DNA of 9,294 nt from Proteobacteria bacterium UBA6920 (lineage in GTDB: Bacteria; Pseudomonadota; Gammaproteobacteria; SG8-11). Below, in pieces: positions 5,802 to 9,294 of the stretch (positions are counted from its first letter, which is position 1; every line of letters begins with the position of its first letter). The stretch spans positions 1 through 9,294 of the forward strand of contig DKAS01000168.1 of NCBI GenBank assembly GCA_002448875.1, read 5' to 3'. The notes beneath the pieces are model-generated. The model worked only from the letters and a program-made list of their open reading frames with translations. It had not been told where the DNA came from and ran no database searches. The translations under genes were made by a program, and so were the position numbers.

Positions 5802-6785
5802 TTAAATCTGTTCGCCCAATAGACGCCTGATCACGGTGTCCACGCTGTCTATCGAATCTATGCCTGCCACGCTCTTGCCGGCCTGCCAGTAATCGTTGGG
5901 AACCGCCGCCGCCCGCGCCGATCGTTTCAGTTGATAGAGGGAACGCAGCGCCAGAAAAGTGCGCGCCAGGTACTTGCCTTTAGCATGACCGAGCAGAAGG
6001 CGCAGCACCGGTCCCGGTCGCAGGCCGGTCCGCTCCACATAGGGGTTGCGAATAACCGCCACCGGAATGCCGCTGAGCCGTTCGGTCAGTACGATATCTT
6101 TTTCCCCGGCATCGACTATGGCCTGCTTGTAGGCCTCACTGACTGCGCATTGGGTGGTAGCGATGAAACGTGTCCCCAGTTGCACGCCGGCATACCCCAG
6201 ATCCAGGGCCGCGCGCAGCTGCGCATGCGTACTGATACCGCCGGCACTGATCAGGGGTAGACCCAGGCCGGCGAGTTCCCGGTACAGCGCTGCCGCATCG
6301 AGGCCGCCGGCATGGCCGCCAGCCCGATTGTTGACCGCGATCAGGCCATCGACGCCGCTGTCCACCGCCTTGCGCGCCCATTTGGCCAGGGTGGCATCGT
6401 GATAGACCAGGCCGCCCGCGGCATGTACCTTGTTCACCACCCAGTCGGGTTTGCCCAGGGAGGTAATGAAAAAACGTATACCCTCCTCCAGGGCTATGTC
6501 TATCCATTGCTGCATGCGCTGGTGATAGCGGCGAGACGAACGCTCGATCAGGGCATTCATTCCGATAGGCTTGTCGGTCAGGCTGCGGATATAGCGCAAA
6601 CCGGCGCGCAATTCGTAGCCATACACATAGGTAAGGGATACGGGTTGCACCACCCCCAGGCCGCCGCCGGCCGAAATCGCCGCCACCAGTTCCGGGTTGC
6701 TGCAGGGATACATAGGCCCGCCGATGATGGGATAGTCCACCCCGGTGCTTTGCGTGAACGCGCTGGCCGCCGCGGTAAGTTTCAT
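5802..6785 (-). CDS. Nitronate monooxygenase-family FMN flavoprotein
   Basis: This 327-residue TIM-barrel flavoprotein belongs to the 2-nitropropane dioxygenase/nitronate monooxygenase (NMO) family. FMN-site signatures are visible: DYPIIGGPMYPCSNPELVAA (18-37), SAGGGLGVVQ (38-47), IAVNNRAGGHAGG (149-161), SAGGIST (180-186) and GVQLGTRFIAT (200-210). H158 in AGGHAGG is the position of the catalytic His in characterised NMOs. The N-terminal segment reads IIGGPM rather than the common IIQAPM. True activity may therefore be nitronate oxidation, quinone reduction or FabK-like enoyl reduction, which the sequence cannot settle. Start: the frame is open to 6869, but the ATG at 6785 is preferred because it overlaps the upstream thioesterase stop as ATGA, a sign of translational coupling. 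The longer start would add 28 low-complexity residues inside the neighbour. Family call is sure, substrate unknown. Confidence 0.8.
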   Translation of the reverse strand: MKLTAAASAFTQSTGVDYPIIGGPMYPCSNPELVAAISAGGGLGVVQPVSLTYVYGYELRAGLRYIRSLTDKPIGMNALIERSSRRYHQRMQQWIDIALEEGIRFFITSLGKPDWVVNKVHAAGGLVYHDATLAKWARKAVDSGVDGLIAVNNRAGGHAGGLDAAALYRELAGLGLPLISAGGISTHAQLRAALDLGYAGVQLGTRFIATTQCAVSEAYKQAIVDAGEKDIVLTERLSGIPVAVIRNPYVERTGLRPGPVLRLLLGHAKGKYLARTFLALRSLYQLKRSARAAAVPNDYWQAGKSVAGIDSIDSVDTVIRRLLGEQI

Positions 6786-7258
6786 GGCCGCAGATCCAGA
6801 CGCCACTGCACCCGCACCCGCGCTACCGCTTCGCCTGCAGCGTCGCGGATTTCCGCCTGTACGGTGCAATCCGTGGGTCCCTTGACCTCGGGCAGTTCGC
6901 AGCGCCCTTCGGCATGCAAGCGGCCTCTGGCCTTTTTCAAGTACTCGATGTGCAGCGCCACGACGATAGCCCGTTGCGTGGGCAGCAGGGCCGACATCAG
7001 GGCCAGGCCGCTGGCCATTTCGCCGAGATTAGCCAGGGCGATGGCATGGATGGAGTTGAGATGATTTCTGACCGCGCGACGGTCGCGCAAGCTGATGTGT
7101 GAGCGGCCGGGTTGCAGATCCTCGACCCGCGCGCCCAGGGCGCCCGAATACGGCACTCGCCAGCGCAACATGCGGTTGAACAACCAGCGCCCACCGGGGC
7201 GCGCGGACAGCGATTGCCAGAGCGGATAGATATTGCCGCCGTTCTTGTTGCCAGCCAT
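6782..7258 (-). CDS. Hotdog-fold putative thioesterase (DUF4442-like)
   Basis: This 158-residue protein resembles the DUF4442/YiiD C-terminal-type hotdog family, probably acyl-CoA thioesterases. The best signature is NHLNSIHAIALANLGEMASG (65-84), the long central hotdog helix with a polar N/H pair at its start, followed by the strand VVALHIEYLKKARG (99-112) and two further strands (LHAEGRC, CTVQAEIRD). No signal peptide or membrane helix is evident. The ATG at 7258 has a good ribosome-binding site, AAAGG, 5 nt upstream. Its TGA overlaps the ATG of the downstream flavoprotein gene by four bases, so the two are almost certainly made together and may act on the same acyl or thioester compound. 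It begins 59 nt after the sulfotransferase stop with no terminator between. The substrate is unknown. Confidence 0.7.
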   Translation of the reverse strand: MAGNKNGGNIYPLWQSLSARPGGRWLFNRMLRWRVPYSGALGARVEDLQPGRSHISLRDRRAVRNHLNSIHAIALANLGEMASGLALMSALLPTQRAIVVALHIEYLKKARGRLHAEGRCELPEVKGPTDCTVQAEIRDAAGEAVARVRVQWRLDLRP

Positions 7259-7317
7259 GATAGCCTTTGCGGACGCGCACCGCGATCCGCGACCGGGGTG
7301 TTGATGGAACCGATAAA

Positions 7318-8466
7318 TTACAGTATCGGCTGCAAGATTTCCAGCAATGGTCCCAGGTGGGATTCATAGTGGCGCCAGCGCTCGCAGGCCCGTTGATGCA
7401 GGGGCTCGCGCACCTGTTTATAGCTGGCGGTCGTCACCACCCGTGCCGAGGTGTGATGCTGTAACAACGCGTCTTCCCATGGCAAACCCAGGAAGTCGAC
7501 TACCTGCGTCAGTACCTGCCGCGGCTGTTTCATCCAGTCTTCGTAGACCACGTGCACCACCGGCAACCCCGCTTGCTCGCTCCACAACTCCATCCAGGCC
7601 AGATATAGAATATAGCGGTGGCCGATGTCCCGTAAATCGTATGCGTAATCGTGGCGACCGACAAAATCCCGGAAGTAGATCGACAAACAGGTGTCCACCG
7701 GATGCCTGCGCATGTGCAAAATCGACGCCCGCGGAAACAGTTGTTTGATAAAGCCGAGAAAATGATAGTTATGGGGCATTTTGTCGACACTGCGCTCTTT
7801 GCCACCGGTCCCCGCCGGTGGACACGCTTGCATATAACGCGTGGCGAGCGCATCCAGGGCCGTGCTGTCCAGCTGCGGCAGCACATAGGGATACGGCAGA
7901 TCGCTGCCGACCGCGGTCGGTGCAGACCATGCCAGCTGATTGATGGCATCCAGTTCGCCCAGGCCTCGGGCGCCGCTGTGCATGTCCAGCACCTGTTCGA
8001 GCAGGGAAGTGCCGGAGCGCGGCATACCGACAATGAAAATCGGCGCGTCTTCCCGCGCAGTGGCCTGGTTCCAGGGCTGATGACGACGAGCGTCGTAGAC
8101 TTTGCGGGTTTCCTCCAGCAGAAACAAATCGGTGTCGAGATCGTAGCGGCGGTTTTTCAGCCGGTTCGCCTGCTCACAGGTGGTGAAGGCCAGGTCGTAG
8201 TCGCCGAGACTGTCGTACAGATTGGCCAGATTGAATAATAGTTCCGTCCTTTCCTCGCTGCTCAGCCGGCCATGCCGCAAACACTGCCTGGCCAGGGACA
8301 GCGCCTGGTCGGTCGCGGCGACGCGATCGGCGACGGCCACCAGCGCGGCCACCACCCGTGGATGCGGCGGATCGTCGACCAATGCGCTATGCAGACTGGC
8401 GTAGGCGGCGGCGAACTCACCGCGAAACAGCAGCTGGTTGAAGCGCTTGATCAAGGACGCAATCAT
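7318..8466 (-). CDS. TPR-containing sulfotransferase
   Basis: This 382-residue protein should transfer sulfate from PAPS to an unknown acceptor. The N-terminal 130 residues are helical and TPR-like; the clearest repeat is TELLFNLANLYDSLGDYDLAF (74-94). The sulfotransferase domain (about 140-380, Sulfotransferase_3 type) shows the 5'-phosphosulfate loop PIFIVGMPRSGTSLLEQVL (142-160) and the 3'-phosphate motif ILHMRRHPVDTCLSIYF (249-265) with R254 and S262. The VYEDW segment (307-311) is also typical. There is no signal peptide, so it is cytosolic. An in-frame start at 8565 would lie inside fliI. The ATG at 8466 begins 17 nt after the fliI stop and is the natural choice, though its ribosome-binding site is weak. 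Close packing implies co-transcription with fliI, and the thioesterase and flavoprotein genes follow. A glycan, protein or small-molecule acceptor are all possible. Confidence 0.85.
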   Translation of the reverse strand: MIASLIKRFNQLLFRGEFAAAYASLHSALVDDPPHPRVVAALVAVADRVAATDQALSLARQCLRHGRLSSEERTELLFNLANLYDSLGDYDLAFTTCEQANRLKNRRYDLDTDLFLLEETRKVYDARRHQPWNQATAREDAPIFIVGMPRSGTSLLEQVLDMHSGARGLGELDAINQLAWSAPTAVGSDLPYPYVLPQLDSTALDALATRYMQACPPAGTGGKERSVDKMPHNYHFLGFIKQLFPRASILHMRRHPVDTCLSIYFRDFVGRHDYAYDLRDIGHRYILYLAWMELWSEQAGLPVVHVVYEDWMKQPRQVLTQVVDFLGLPWEDALLQHHTSARVVTTASYKQVREPLHQRACERWRHYESHLGPLLEILQPIL

Positions 8467-8483
8467 GTGCCGTTGCCCGCTGC

Positions 8484-9294
8484 TCAATCCAGCAGTGCCC
8501 GCAAAGTACGGACGCTGGTTTGCAAATCGATGGCCGCATTCATGTCCTGCTGGAGAAACTCGCACAATTTCGGATACATAGCCACGGCCTGATCCAGTTG
8601 CGCGTTGCTGCCGGTGGCATAGGCGCCGATATTGATCAAATCGCTGTTCTGACGAAACAGAGAATACATCTGTTTGAAGCGGCGCGCCGCGCGTAAATGC
8701 TCCGCCGGGACGATTTCGGTCATCAGGCGGCTGATCGAAGCCTCGATGTCCACCGCCGGATAGATGCCGCTTTCCGCCAGGGTGCGCGACAGCACGATAT
8801 GGCCGTCGAGAATGGCGCGGGCCGCGTCGGCGATGGGATCGTTGGGGTCGTCGCCCTCGGTAAGCACGGTATAAAAAGCTGTAATCGAGCCCTCGTCACG
8901 CCCGCCGTTGCCGGCGCGTTCGACCAAGCGCGGCAATTTGGCGAACACCGAGGGTGGATAGCCCTTGGTCGCCGGTGGTTCGCCGACGGCCAGAGCTATT
9001 TCTCGCTGTGCCTGCGCATAGCGGGTCAGCGAATCCATGAGCAGCAGCACATTCCTGCCCTGATCGCGAAAATATTCGGCGATGCTGGTCGCCAGCGCCG
9101 CGCCGTGCAGACGCATCACCGGCGGGCTGTCGGCCGGCGCCGCCACCACCACCGATCGTGCCAGACCGGCGTCACCCAGGCTGTTTTCGATGAAATCCTT
9201 GACCTCGCGACCGCGCTCGCCGATCAAGCCGACGACGACGATATCGGCGTTGGTGTAGCGCGTCATCATTCCCAGCAGCACGCTCTTGCCGACG
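8484..9294 (-). CDS. fliI: Flagellar export ATPase, 3' part (FliI-like)
   Basis: This is the C-terminal 269 residues of a type III export ATPase, cut by the right window edge within Walker A (the visible part starts [10 protein letters not shown]). A full FliI is about 440-460 residues. Conserved features are [15 protein letters not shown] with the catalytic-type Glu, the [14 protein letters not shown] segment, Walker B in [39 protein letters not shown], the [13 protein letters not shown] and [19 protein letters not shown] segments, and a C-terminal [19 protein letters not shown] region. That last region favours FliI over the non-flagellar SctN. It powers export of flagellar subunits with FliH and FliJ at the membrane export gate. 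fliJ usually follows directly; here the next gene is a sulfotransferase 17 nt on. The short frame starting at a GTG (9281) is not the real start, since the frame runs off the window. Confidence 0.88.
   Translation of the reverse strand, partial: VGKSVLLGMMTRYTNADIVVVGLIGERGREVKDFIENSLGDAGLARSVVVAAPADSPPVMRLHGAALATSIAEYFRDQGRNVLLLMDSLTRYAQAQREIALAVGEPPATKGYPPSVFAKLPRLVERAGNGGRDEGSITAFYTVLTEGDDPNDPIADAARAILDGHIVLSRTLAESGIYPAVDIEASISRLMTEIVPAEHLRAARRFKQMYSLFRQNSDLINIGAYATGSNAQLDQAVAMYPKLCEFLQQDMNAAIDLQTSVRTLRALLD

Noticed and set aside
6786..6869. 28-residue N-terminal extension of the flavoprotein
   Set aside because: The extra residues are Arg/Gly/Ala-rich and lie inside the thioesterase gene; the ATGA overlap at 6782-6785 is a standard coupled start, and the family normally begins just before the first FMN motif.
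6312..7064. Open frame of 250 codons on the + strand across the flavoprotein and thioesterase genes
   Set aside because: It is antisense to two genes with clear family signatures and spans their coupled junction; it has no domain or ribosome-binding site of its own.
8467..8565. N-terminal extension of the sulfotransferase to an in-frame start at 8565
   Set aside because: It would overlap fliI by about 80 nt, and the added residues do not look like part of the TPR region; the ATG at 8466 fits operon spacing.

Overview
The window looks like chromosomal DNA of a free-living, motile, hopanoid-making proteobacterium. A gammaproteobacterium is my best guess, from the overall look of the proteins (FliI-type ATPase, hpnD/hpnE pair, GGDEF protein, hybrid histidine kinase, TPR-sulfotransferase). 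No rRNA or other marker fixes the taxon. Coding DNA is GC-rich. The one long non-coding stretch (5396-5801) is strikingly AT-rich in its right half.

The layout is two convergent blocks meeting at about 3943. The left block, on the + strand, holds four genes. First come the 3' part of hpnD (presqualene diphosphate synthase) and hpnE (hydroxysqualene dehydroxylase), which act in sequence to make squalene for hopanoids. A sigma70-like promoter and a leader hairpin follow, then a GGDEF diguanylate cyclase with an intact inhibitory site, then a HAD phosphatase of the sucrose-6-phosphate phosphatase type.

The right block, read on the - strand from high to low coordinates, begins with the 3' part of a flagellar export ATPase gene (fliI-like). 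It continues, closely packed, with a TPR-sulfotransferase, a hotdog-fold (DUF4442-like) putative thioesterase, and a nitronate-monooxygenase-family flavoprotein coupled to the thioesterase by an ATGA overlap. About 400 nt of non-coding DNA separates these from a soluble hybrid histidine kinase (HisKA, HATPase, receiver).

Themes are membrane lipid synthesis (hopanoids), second-messenger and phosphorelay signalling, and an unusual fliI neighbourhood. A sulfotransferase starts 17 nt after fliI, where fliJ would normally be expected. The points most worth a second look are that fliI-sulfotransferase junction, the hairpin covering the diguanylate cyclase ribosome-binding site, the loss of a conserved N-terminal motif in HpnE, and the AT-rich island upstream of the kinase. 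I see no CRISPR array, insertion sequence, tRNA or rRNA, and no convincing new defence or mobile system.
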